Positions 47,546 to 57,925 of a stretch of DNA of 64,000 nt are shown here, piece by piece; the stretch's first letter is position 1; every line of letters starts with the position of its first letter. Position numbers and translations under genes: made by a program. Below the pieces are notes generated by a model. That model was not told the origin of the DNA and searched no databases. It saw only the letters and a program-made list of their open reading frames with translations. This DNA is from Branchiostoma lanceolatum (taxonomy: Eukaryota; Chordata; Leptocardii; Amphioxiformes; Branchiostomatidae). The DNA is taken from positions 77,001 through 141,000 of the forward strand of contig NC_089736.1 of assembly GCF_035083965.1 (NCBI RefSeq), read 5' to 3'.

Positions 47546-48225
47546 ACAACAAGTTACAAGACACATTTATGTTCATAATATTCACACAATGAAATGTTAA
47601 GTTCTAAAACCTGCTTTGGGTTGAGAGTGAGAGCATGTCATGGCACATGAGCATTGTTTCAGTGAGGAAGCATGTAAATAAAAAGACAAAATTCAGTCAA
47701 AAGTATACATAAAGTACATAAAACATTTTAAATCATTTTGTATGCAAAAGAAACATTTCACATAAGTTAGCACATCAAAACCATCCATATAAACATGTTA
47801 CGTTATTAGCACACATCTCATGTTGGTAGAATATTGATTTCATTAAAAAGCTATATACGAATAAAAATGAAATGAAATGAAAAACAGCATAGTCAAGAAC
47901 CTATTATAATAATACTGGTTTTTATTCACATTTAAAACAGTGACAGGGTGGCAGGGTCCCATGTAGGGACCCTGAATTGGTCTGCCTCTTTACACATTTA
48001 AAACATGTTTAAAACTGCATTATTGCACACTGTTTCAAGACAGCACATACATTGTTACAATTAAAAAGGATTCTTCCACTAAATTCACAAATTAAACCTA
48101 ATGCTGTTTCTGAAGCAGTAATGAATCAATGCACCAGACCCCTCTACTGAATCATGCAGTGTAGAGGAGTTGTAATATAAAGGTTGTACCTAGGTAATCA
48201 AAAACAGCTACATACACATAGAAAC
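47546..48225. other. Intergenic, no gene seen
   Basis: AT-rich; nothing recognisable. Confidence 0.4.
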
Positions 48226-48753
48226 TCACACTAGCTGGCAAACATAATCATTACTTAATATGAAAATCTGGAAAATACAAGAATAGATTAAAGTCCACAG
48301 ATCTAGGATGTGAATGAGCATGTTAGATGCTATCTGAACCTTGCAAGACCAAAGTGCCTTTTCTCTGCAGCGCTGACACTCAAACCTGGAATAACAGCAG
48401 AAGAACAACTTTGTACAGACGACCCAGTGATAATGTGAAACTGTCCTTACCTGAGCATACTTACCTGTCAGCCAGGGCACTGGTAGCACATGTCTTAGAC
48501 CAGTTTTACCTCCACTGTATAAATCTTAAAGTCAGTCCAAGACTCATCCACTGAAGAATACAACAAACAATAAGTTGGCAAGACATTCATGACAATTAAT
48601 ACACAAAATCTATACTACATAATGATAAAGTTTTGGGACACTGTTTTAGAGTTTCACCTGTTGAAGACAGTCCTGAGGCCTCACCAATTTAATTTGATGG
48701 TTCTCAAGACTATAGAAAAATGATACCTTAGAACGTCTCGGTGTAGAAGGCAT
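48226..48753 (-). CDS. Weak three-exon gene candidate with a CxxC...C segment
   Basis: Minus-strand segments 48753-48727 (MPSTPRRSK), 48550-48510 and 48385-48226 join in phase (0, then 2) through CTGTTCAG and TTATTCCAG acceptors and AAG|GTATCA and GAG|GTAAAA donors. They give about 75 residues. The last exon starts RFECQRCREKALWSCKVQI, reminiscent of 3CxxC-type zinc ribbons (RTP/ZAR1), but the rest of that domain is absent. An upstream CpG/YY1 block at 48960-49215 could be its promoter. The family hint is slight and the model may be chance. Confidence 0.2.
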
Positions 48754-48959
48754 CTTCTTGCCTGTTAGACACCCTCTTCTCACTATGCTGAACAGACAGA
48801 TAAACATGACCTTTAATAGTACACACGGGTTGAGAACCCTTTAAGCTGGATGGGGAGCACATGGCATAAAACTACCCCCCACCCCACGTTACTTGCTTAT
48901 TGTTATCATGATGATTAATATGCAAATCAGTCCAGCTCAGGTGCGCCCTGGTGTACGCC

Positions 48960-49215
48960 CCGCCATGCTGCCTCAGAGACTCGGCCATATTTCCGCGTTG
49001 TTACTTCGTCTTTCCACGGAAGTTTGCTCAGAAAATGGTCACAAGAATAAGACGAACAAGTTAGGGACCTCTCACCACCCAAAACAGACGTTTTCCGTCC
49101 TCCAGAGACAATTTTTGTCAGACGTTCCGCCAGAGACTCGTGTCCGGCCGCCATCTTGGATTTCGCGGGCTCGCATGGCAACATGGGTAGAACCACGTGT
49201 TGGTCTTCAGCTGTG
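48960..49215. promoter_or_regulatory. CpG-rich block with YY1-type motifs
   Basis: GGCCGCCATCTTGG at about 49147-49160 and GCCATGCTGCC near 48962 lie in a locally CpG-rich stretch inside otherwise AT-rich DNA. This looks like a promoter, with the minus strand favoured by the YY1 orientation. Confidence 0.45.
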
Positions 49216-49428
49216 CTCATTAGATACTAGTTACGTCATCATTTCTCGGTGAAAATGCACATTTTGCCACTTGTCCTTTAATTCTATCTCTTTGTCAAGT
49301 TAAAGCTTTGACATGTAACTTATTTGACATGTAACTTCTCATGGAAGGGAAAAGGAGGACATGTTCAAAATAAGCTTTATCATCAGAGTGCACGTCATTC
49401 GTTAAACACCATCAAGTCACGGGTAAAA

Positions 49429-49590
49429 TTCCTGTCCTTGGTGCTGAACACTTTCCACGCAGACAAACATTCCTGTTAGTATGGTGTAAAACACCATCCA
49501 CACAGCCAAACCCACCTGCCCCTGACGCTGAACTATATCTACACATAACCAAACATTCCTGTCCTTGGTGCTGAACGACTTTCACACAGA
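49429..49590. repeat. About 65-bp repeat, 3 diverged units
   Basis: TTCCTGTCCTTGGTGCTGAA and CACACAG/CATTCCTG segments recur. A single related piece lies at 41490-41510. Confidence 0.7.
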
Positions 49591-49790
49591 AATACTACTC
49601 AGTACAACTTCTATCATTAGACTTTTGTCTTTTTCATGAAGTGTGTAGGAACTCCGGTCTAATGGGTGATTCACATGGGCGCATTCGTCACGCCTGTCAG
49701 TGGGGGCCCCTATCGGTTTCTTTAAGTTATGGAAGGGGCTCTATTTAACTGTTTCTGTGCTGCAATTATCGATATAAATAGACATTCGTG

Positions 49791-49845
49791 ACCTAATTCC
49801 AAGTAGTTGTCTGGTGACCTAATTCCAAGTAGTTGTCTGATCCTG
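49791..49845. repeat. 27-bp direct duplication
   Basis: TGACCTAATTCCAAGTAGTT plus GTCTG occurs twice in tandem. Confidence 0.9.
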
Positions 49846-49934
49846 TTGTACAATCTGTCTGTTGTGGACCTGCAATGCCTCATACTGGCCGTTCCACGGA
49901 TACTGAGTTTGAACAACATTCTCCACACTCTCTG

Positions 49935-50760
49935 GAAGAACGAATCGTTAGAATCACGACCACATTAGGTTGTGAGACAGTTTTATTTTTGAATGACAGA
50001 AAAGGAGGCGTTGTCAGAAGACAATGGCAGCAAGATGAAGTGAAATTAACCCACTTTAACGGACAGTGAACAAATAGGGCATGCATGGGGACCGGAGCTG
50101 CAAGGTGCCAAAAGGACGATAGTTGATTCTATTTTTGAATGACAGAAAATGAGACATTGTCAACAGAAAATAGCGGCAAACTGGAGTCAGATTAACCCAG
50201 TTTAACACACAGTGAACAAGTAGGGCGCGCATGTGGACCAGTGCTGCAAGGTGCCAAAAGGGCAAAGGTCAGGCCCTGTCTCACTGCAGCCGCGGGACGG
50301 TGGCGGCCTCGCTGCGTGCTAAACTGGATCTGTGTTAGCCTTGAGAAATGGTCCTGACTAATATTGTGATAACCGACATAGTCGCGAAACGAAGAAAAGG
50401 ACAAAAAAGTCTCGATTGTGTAAAGTACTCTGGAAAAACGTATCATTTGAATTAAGACCACATGAGGTTGTGAGACAGTCTAATGACAGAAAAGGAGGCG
50501 TTGTCAGCAGACAATGTTTGCCTATTGTCTATCCGCATATGTACAAGTGTTTGAAAACAAAGATATACAGGGCATAAAAAACATACAGGGGGAAACTTGA
50601 CAATAGGACTTATATCATAAATTGTACATAACTCAGAATTAAACAAAATTAATGATAGAAAAGAAGTGAAATTAACCCAGTTTAACGGACGGTGAACAAG
50701 TAGGGCGCGCATGTGAACAATAGGGCGCGCATGTGGCATGTGTAACCTCTGCCCTTTTGG
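49935..50760. repeat. Three copies of an about 130-200-bp dispersed repeat
   Basis: Modules TGACAGAAAAGGAGGCGTTG, ATTAACCCAGTTTAACGGAC and GTGAACAAGTAGGGCGCGCA occur in the same order at 49995-50120, 50140-50260 and, interrupted, at 50478-50755. A half copy of the 10118 MITE sits at 50268-50350. Probably transposon-derived. Confidence 0.75.
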
Positions 50761-50811
50761 CACCTTGTACAGCAAATTGCTTGATTTTTGCAAATTGTCA
50801 TCTTAAGTTGA

Positions 50812-50955
50812 TTTTATTTGTTGTTTACGTGTATAATGTAGTTTTCTAACGGACACCTTTCTTACACTCTGTGTGAAAGTCAACGTGATTCAGCATTAAT
50901 GTGTATACATTACGTACTTGGCTGCCGTGTTGATTTTGATAAAATTTGAAGTTCA
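50812..50955 (+). other. Copy of the 3' UTR tail of the death-domain/GT gene
   Basis: About 140 bp resembling 56950-57085, with shared landmarks TTTGTGTGAAAG or CTGTGTGAAAG, TTCAGCATTAAT, CATTACGTACTTGG and the end GTTGATTTTGATAAAATTTG (AATAAA has become GATAAA). It suggests a former paralogue upstream of the present gene. Confidence 0.65.
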
Positions 50956-51764
50956 AAGACACAGACTGAAATTTTTGGATTGGAGAACAGTTTTCATCTC
51001 TCATATTTTTTTTTATCCTGAGTTGCCCCCTACGAACCACGGTCCAAACATAAAGATTTGTCCTGAAATGTCCAAGCTGGCAAAGTGCGTGCTGTATACT
51101 ACATGTACAGATAAACCATTCACCCCAACAAACAATAGATCACAATAGCCTCGCGCTTTTTCCATTGAGCATTTATCTGTGCTCGTCGCACGGAGAGTCG
51201 GTAAAAGCTAGGAGGCTATCCTTGGTGGTGGAAGCTGGTGCTATGCGTGAAAGGCCCCCATGCGGAATCACAGTGTAACTGCACCGCCTCTGACACCTGT
51301 TAACACATATCAGGAAAAACGCGTCTTGTGCTGAACCCTTGTGCTGCGGATACTCTTGCAAACAGGCGTAAAGACGGTACTACGGGAAGTTGAGAAGTAA
51401 ATAGAGACGTTAAATATTCTAACTGTGACTTTGTATCCTGGTGTATTGCTTGAAAATATCGAAACGTTCGTGACAAAGAATAGGTCGACTCTAAAACTTG
51501 ACCTCAGGTGGAACGCTACACGGGATAGTCTATTTTCTCAGGTGTACAGGGGACAACAGCTTACTTAAGTTTTATATGCAATTCACATGTTAACAATTGC
51601 AAGCACTCGGAGGCTCAACATTTATGCGTGATAATCTATATATGATCATGATTAAATGTATTTGTATGTGTTCCGTTTTGCTGCGTACAGCTGACTTGTA
51701 GAGCTTTTAACAAACTACGTATTCAAGCCAACACCCCTAATACTGAATGACGTTGTCCAACCCA
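50956..51764. other. Intergenic, no gene seen
   Basis: No recognisable exon. CpG content rises towards the promoter at 51765. Confidence 0.4.
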
Positions 51765-51832
51765 ATATGGCGGAAGGCGGAAGTAAAGTGTTCCAAGTTT
51801 GCGGACATTTTGGGGAAGATTCGTGACAAAAG
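51765..51832 (+). promoter_or_regulatory. Promoter and first non-coding exon of the death-domain/GT gene
   Basis: A YY1-like CAATATGGCGG (51766-51776) and ETS core GGAAGT stand just before a leader ending ACAAAA|GTAAGC after 51832. The second exon starts at 52443 after TGTCTGTTTCAG. Confidence 0.55.
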
Positions 51833-52453
51833 TAAGCAAACATGACGGTCTGTGGACTGTTCAGTATTTTCTGATTAGTCAGGAATGTTTTCTTTGTGGG
51901 TAACTTTCTGTTGTAAAACTACAACTCGAAAACAAAGTGAGTGACGTTCAACTTGATAAAAGCTAACGGTCCTTGCACTCAAGAACAAACTTCACAACTT
52001 TTCTTAAATAGCAGTTGATATGAGTCGGTTGTCTGTTGGCTCTTTAGATTATGTACCAAGCTTTTGGCATTCACATTTCACTGAACAATTATAGGAACAC
52101 CAAACTATCACAGCGCAAGTGGCAAGTATTATAAAAGACTCAAGAATAAATTGTTTTTTTATAATGACAATGACAAAGAACTTTATTGTATATTCATGGG
52201 CTAAATGCATTAGGTAACATAAAGTAAAAGAAAATGAACATTGTATTATATTCCATCTAAATCTACAGAGTCTCTTCTCTCTTCTTGAAACATTTGTACA
52301 CATAATATTGTGTATTTTCCGTGGGAGGGGGCATTCGAAGGCAGTTTGTGGTATTCAAAGGCTCTTTCGGTGAGAACAGCTATGCCTGTGTTAGGGTAAT
52401 GTTGCTGTCCCCACACATCTAACACCCACCTGTCTGTTTCAGGTGTTGTAACC

Positions 52454-52490
52454 ATGGAGACCTGACACCTGTATGAGTCATCATGGCTGA
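52454..52490 (+). promoter_or_regulatory. Two minimal upstream open frames in the leader
   Basis: ATG GAG ACC TGA at 52454-52465 is a three-codon uORF. A six-triplet uORF (ATG AGT ... TGA) at 52473-52490 overlaps the main ATG at 52483 out of frame. Both could dampen translation. Confidence 0.5.
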
Positions 52491-55400
52491 CGACCAATGG
52501 GCAGGTCTCACAGGTAAAATTGAATTGTGAAGTTACTCAGTATATTGATAACATCATAGTCATACGCCAAATGACACTTACTCAAGCAACTGGATAAAAG
52601 TTTGAAGGTTTTAGCCACTTGCTTGGGTAACTGTCATTTGGCATATCTAATTACACACATGTCTAACATTCAACGATGTAACATTTCAACTATTCACTCA
52701 CTTACTCACTCACTCATGACCCATGACTATTCATATGTACTTTATTGACATTTCTCTAGATACACCTCAAACCTCCAGCAGTCCGAAGAAAAGGAAGAAC
52801 AAGGAGGATCAGCTTACAGTGAAGAGAAAAACTCATCTTATGGAGGGATTTCCAATGGAAGGTAAGAATCATTCTTAAACCAGTCTTCATATATAAATTA
52901 ATGATCTCTGAAAAGTACCTTCCATTCTATACAACAAGCCTCTCTTGGTATCATAATGCATTTTTGAAAACTTATTGCATTCGAACAAGTTTTAGCTCTG
53001 AATTAGATGTAATCAGTGTCTTTCTTCATGTTACTTTCCAGGAGTTCGTAAGTACTTCATTTTCATCAAGAAAAGAGTCAGCTCAGATTGGAGGGACCTG
53101 GCCTTCTGTCTTGGGTTCGAGCGAGGAGACATAAGAAACATTGCTGGCAGAAACCAAGATGACAAGTCTCGCTGTATGGACCTGTTGGAGGAATGGCTGG
53201 AGCGTAACGGAGAGAGAGCCACCATAGAGGTCCTGATGGAGGCTCTGACGGACATAGAGCTAAAGAGTACTGTGGATGGACTGAAGAAAAGATATCCAGG
53301 TAAGAATGAATGAATATAAGAAGGGGATTGTTTTGTCTTATCTAGATGTATTGCCCTGTTTCAGACTGGGTAAGAAAGTTTATCTCAGTTTTATTTGCTG
53401 TTGTTGTTTGTCTCCCTGATGTTGTTGTTACAGTTGCTCTAATTTTGATGTTTTTGCATGAAAAAATTCTCTGCACAAGGAAATAATCTTAAAACTGCAA
53501 GCCAAACTATCATTTACTCTTGCTCTTAGAGTCATCAGCTGGTAGATAGACTAAACAAGCTACCTTATGTTTGGCCTTATGATGCAAACTTCAGTAGACA
53601 ACAAAAGGTACAGAGTCAGTGATAAAGAATTGAGAAACTCACTATGGAAGTGAAACCAACTTAGATGTTTTTGAAATAAGTTAAAGATGTGTATTAAAAT
53701 TTTGGTCTGTTGAACATCTTGGTTCAGCTGCATTCATACGTCTTTTCCCCCCTTTTGCATCCACCTCCAGAACTGTCACTGTGCTGTTCAGATGCAGTCC
53801 TTCCTGTGAAACTGCACACAGAAGCCATGGTGCGCAGTCTGAGCAAGGAGGTAACCAGGCTAACAGAGCAGAAGGGGACAGCAGAGAAAATCCTCGGAGA
53901 ACATAAGCTGGAAATCCAGCAGCTCCAAGAGGCCAACAAGAGCATGGCGGCTACAATAGAGGAACTGATGGATGCTAAACACACAGCAAAGGGTCAGGGT
54001 CAGGGTTATGGGACAGAGGGAGGCCCAAGTGAGGAGAAACACTCTACGCCTGGAAAGAGGAAGAGACTGTCTGAACCAGAAGACAAACCAAAAGCTACCA
54101 AAGGTGACGAAATAGGTGTGTCTTGTGCAACTTTGTCATATATAGGTATAGCTTGTAAATATGAAGTTCACTACTAAGTGCTAGATTTGACTTACATAAA
54201 CAGGGGAAACTGTCTTATTTTGTCATGACACCAATGCATACACCCATTCCTATTTTGTGATATTAAGTTTTATGAAATGAATACATTCAAACAATCCGTG
54301 AATAGTTTTATCAGGTTGGTAAGTCACTGAATAAAAAGACTCTGTTTACACAACCAAGAGATTTATCCCACCAACTCCATTGCCTTGAAGAAGGTGACAA
54401 ATGGTCACCGAAATCTCTTCGTTGTGTAAAAAGAGTCTTTTTATTCACATTCGAACAATGTTTAAATTATGTTTTTATCTACCTTTAGGTTTAATTTGTT
54501 ACAGGTTTACATTATTGGCCAAAGGCAGGAGGATGGTAGACTAACCATACCACAAAAATTAAAATACAACAAATATCTGTATAAGTATTCAGCATTAGAA
54601 TACTGTTACGTGGTGAAGAACATTTTTTGATACTTAGCTTCCCATTACTCTGTACCTTGTAAGTTAAAGGACTGAACAATATTTTTCTTTTTAATCTCGG
54701 GAATCTTTTGTAGAAGTCAAATCTAAAGTAGTGGGTAACTTGCTCACTATTACAAAGGGTTATCCCAGCTGACAAAGGCAATACAATAACATGTGTTTCC
54801 AACAAAAAGATCAAGCAATGTTTCCTTGTTTCAACTGTTTTCAGGACCTGGGGCTGAGCCTGTGGTGCTGCTGCTCAACGACGAGTATGGCACTTCAAAG
54901 GGCGGCGTCTCCACCATCCACTGCCAGATGACGGGCCTGCTGGCCTCCAAAGGAGCAGAGGTCTACAGCACAGTACTGGAAGCCACGCAACAGGACAAGG
55001 ACGATGCGGAGGCTGATGGGGTTCAGCTCGTCTTTCCTACAATCTCCGAGCGTGACAAGAGAAAGCCCTGCCTTGATTGGCTGACCTTTGACCACAAGAC
55101 TCGTTATCCAAACCTTCCTCTGGTAGACTTCATCGTCGGCCACGTGCCCATCACAAGCCATGCAGCAAGACAGATCAAGGAGCAACGGTTTCCTGACGCC
55201 AAACTCGTCCAAGTCACTCACGTGATGCCAGAAGACACCAGCCACTACAAGAGCGATGCGAGGGTGATGAGCATCGGGGAGGAGAACCACAACATTCTGG
55301 ATGACCTGCGACATGCTGATGTGATCTTCTCGGTTGGCCCATTGATGTATGACTACTACAAGATGCAGACAAGGCAGCTAAAACCTCATTACGAGTTTCT

Positions 55401-56025
55401 GCCTAAGCCATCCGACATTTTCAGAGAGACTGAAGTGACCTACGTCGACACTAAAACGAAGACAGTGCTGACCGTAGGTAGGGTCCAGGGCGTGGAGAGG
55501 CTGAAAGGCTACGATCTGTCCGCGACTGCCATGGGCGAGGTGATCGACCATCTCCCGCACGCAAAGTGGCGAGGCCGCGGTGTCAGCGCTGAAGATTTCC
55601 CGGAGAGCAAGGCAATTATCGAGGCCAACGTGAAGAAGGGTAAATTCCACTTCACTCCCCTGAAGTACGGCACACAGAGAGAGCTAAGCGAAGACATGCA
55701 ACAGGCCAGCGTCGTCCTGATGCCGTCTCGTGCAGAGCCATTCGGACTGGTCGGTCTGGAGGCTATCGCTGCAGGGGTGCCAGTCCTGGTCTCCCACAAG
55801 TCTGGTCTTGCGATGTTCTTGCGCAAAGATTTCGAGCGTCCAATCGTGGAGATCGAAGACGACGATGAAGAGGCCGCCAAAACACTGGCCAAGCGCATCA
55901 TCGATGTACTAAAGAATGGGGAGAAGGAGTTTGAGGCTGCAAGAAAGCTGAAGAAGAGGTTGTTGGCCTCCAAGTACTGGGATGCATCGCACAGCAAGTT
56001 CCTTGAAATATTTGACCTCAAGTGA
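52483..56025 (+). CDS. Death domain-coiled coil-family 4 glycosyltransferase fusion protein
   Basis: Five coding exons, 52483-52513, 52760-52861, 53042-53299, 53771-54115 and 54845-56025, all join in phase 1 and give 638 residues. A basic linker (SPKKRKNKED) is followed by a death domain at about residues 45-130, with the hallmark WRDLAFCLGF, DIRNIAG and LLEEWLERNG...AT segments. Residues about 140-200 are coiled coil (VRSLSKEVTRLTEQKG onward), then a charged linker. Residues 246-638 form a GT-B glycosyltransferase: an N-terminal KGGVSTIHCQMTGLLASKG nucleotide-fold start, VGRVQGVERLKGYD, and the E-x7-E motif EPFGLVGLE (E543, E551) typical of family GT4. No signal peptide or membrane segment is seen, so it should be cytosolic. 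The sugar donor and target are unknown; death-domain-driven clustering of an enzyme is inferred. The single large GT exon contrasts with the split N-terminus and suggests the enzyme part was captured as a unit. Confidence 0.88.
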
Positions 56026-56081
56026 ATTTAAACGTAAAGTTGTTTGTTCATCACCACTGTTTCCTTACCTGGTCAACGCTG

Positions 56082-56242
56082 TAGCAGCCGCCAAAACGTT
56101 GACTGATCGCGTCATCGACATACTGAAGGATGGACACCAGGAGATTCAGGCTGCGCAGAGTTTGAAGAAGAAACTCCTGGACTCAAACTACTGGGCTGCA
56201 TCACACACCAAGTTCCTCGAAACCTTTGGTCTGAAAGGCTAA
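56082..56242 (+). pseudogene. Duplicated C-terminal fragment of the glycosyltransferase
   Basis: Starting 57 bp after the stop codon, a segment encodes AAAKTLTDRVIDILKDGHQE...KKKLLDSNYWAASHTKFLETFGLKG and a stop. It matches the last about 50 residues of the upstream gene (EAAKTLAKRIIDVLKNGEKE...) at roughly two-thirds identity, with its frame intact. A weak acceptor GTAGCAG ends at 56087. It is either a relic of a tandem paralogue or an unused alternative last exon. Confidence 0.8.
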
Positions 56243-56765
56243 CTCTTAAACACATTGATTTCTGTCTCTGATTCATTTGCCATCTACACTTAGAAACCAT
56301 ACTGGATTTCTTAACTTTTTAAACCTTGTGTCTTCCATCATGGCCTTAAGAACCCACAGATTTGGAATAACCGTGTCATTCTTAACATATTCTTGCATAG
56401 CAATCAGCTCACTATAGTCAAACCTGTACTGGTGACCACCTCTACATTCCTATCCCGATAGTGAAAGATTCTCTTCTCTGATCTGTCATGTCATCAACTT
56501 TGAACTGTAATTTTGTGCCCAGTACCATATCCTGGTCTGTATCAGACTGACTGTGACGGTAAAATACAAAAATGATGCCTACGTAAGAGTGGAAGCAAAT
56601 TTAACTCATAATGCGGGAGGGGATTTTGAAACACAATGTTGTGTGTTTTTGTGTAAGTTTATTTTGCCAGGAGGGCTCACAGCAACAGATTCACAGCAGC
56701 TTGTAACAGGTGCCGGCACCGTCGCACATCTTCGCCCACTTCTCTAAGAGAGGGAACTTTCTGTA

Positions 56766-56771
56766 AATAAA
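56766..56771 (+). terminator. Polyadenylation signal of the death-domain/GT gene
   Basis: AATAAA 740 bp after the stop, followed by a TG-rich stretch. A second AATAAA at 57071-57076 ends a block that is duplicated at 50812-50955. Confidence 0.55.
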
Positions 56772-57718
56772 ATTGTTTAAAAGCAATGTGCCTGTTAATC
56801 ATGTCTGTACTCAATTTTGTATCTTGAATTGTGTCCAGGCGACACCTATTCATTGGCAAAATATTTCCAATCAAGAATTATCACCAGATCCTATTAAAAA
56901 ACAATGCATGTATGTATCAAATTTCGAAAAATTTTATCTAAGGTTCAGTCGATTTTATTTGTTTTCATAATGTAGTTTTTTAAGGACACATTTCTGAGAC
57001 TTTGTGTGAAAGTTAAAGCAATTCAGCATTAATCTGTATGCATTACGTACTTGGGTGCCATGTTGATTTTAATAAAGTTTGAAGACACAGGCTATCATCA
57101 TCATGTATGCCTAACCAATTATCATTGATGTGTGTGTGTATGTGAGTGAGTGTGTGCATGAGTCTGTGTTAACCTTTATCTACATCGCCCCTTCCCCACT
57201 ACAGACCACACATGCAGCAAACAGGTGACCAAAGCTGTTGATGTCTTTATTGATGTCTCAGTGCTTCTGTGTCTTCACAACACCTCAAAAATCACACTTT
57301 AAAAAAATTAGCGAGATTTTAACCAACTGATTCCACATTTTTCCATTTTATGTTTCTTTTATGTGTTTGTTACCAACAACAAGAGGCTTGCTGCTACAGT
57401 ATGATCTTAAACTTTCAAACTATATTCTCAAGTACAAAGTTGGTGGTCATACACAGAATCTATTAAAGTGGTCAAAAAAGTTTGTAGAATTCACACAATT
57501 TATTCAACGTATATGTGGCAAATAAAATGGTAGCATCTGTGTAACACAGTAATACATTATGGGTGCCAGAAACACCTCTCCATCCCCCTGGTGTTAGGTG
57601 ATCTGTCCCATGTTAGTATGTCTGTAGGGGAGAGTCATTACTGACGTGGGGTGATGCGAGCCACTCGGCACTCAGGCCCAATAAAGACTTATTACTTCTA
57701 CATTGCTTAAATCACTCC

Positions 57719-57925
57719 GACACTGGGGTAATCTCCCCCATCCAGAAGTGGCACGGTCCAAATCCTACAGGACTTTCCATCGGACTTGGACTGTACCACT
57801 TCTGAATGGGTCGTTTTACAAATTCCAACACTGGGGTACTTACAGAACCCCCATACAGGAGTGGCGCATTCCAACTCGCACGTAACTTTCCATTAGGGTT
57901 GGTATGTACCATTTCTGTACAGGGG
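57719..57925. repeat. Two tandem hairpin units of about 115 bp
   Basis: Each unit starts ACACTGGGGTA and has arms such as CCAGAAGTGGCACGGTCCAA against TTGGACTGTACCACTTCTG. The second copy (from about 57833) is diverged. Confidence 0.7.

Noticed and set aside
53710..53770. N-terminal extension of exon 4 (MNILVQLHSYVF...)
   Set aside because: It is the pyrimidine tract and acceptor before 53771; the phase and the death-domain exon join show it is intronic.
54793..54844. Independent start (MFPTKRSS...) for a stand-alone glycosyltransferase
   Set aside because: The stretch is a typical pyrimidine-rich intron end (TGTTTTCAG), and exon 5 joins exon 4 in phase. An internal promoter cannot be fully excluded.
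55509..56021. 170-codon minus-strand frame
   Set aside because: Antisense of the glycosyltransferase exon.
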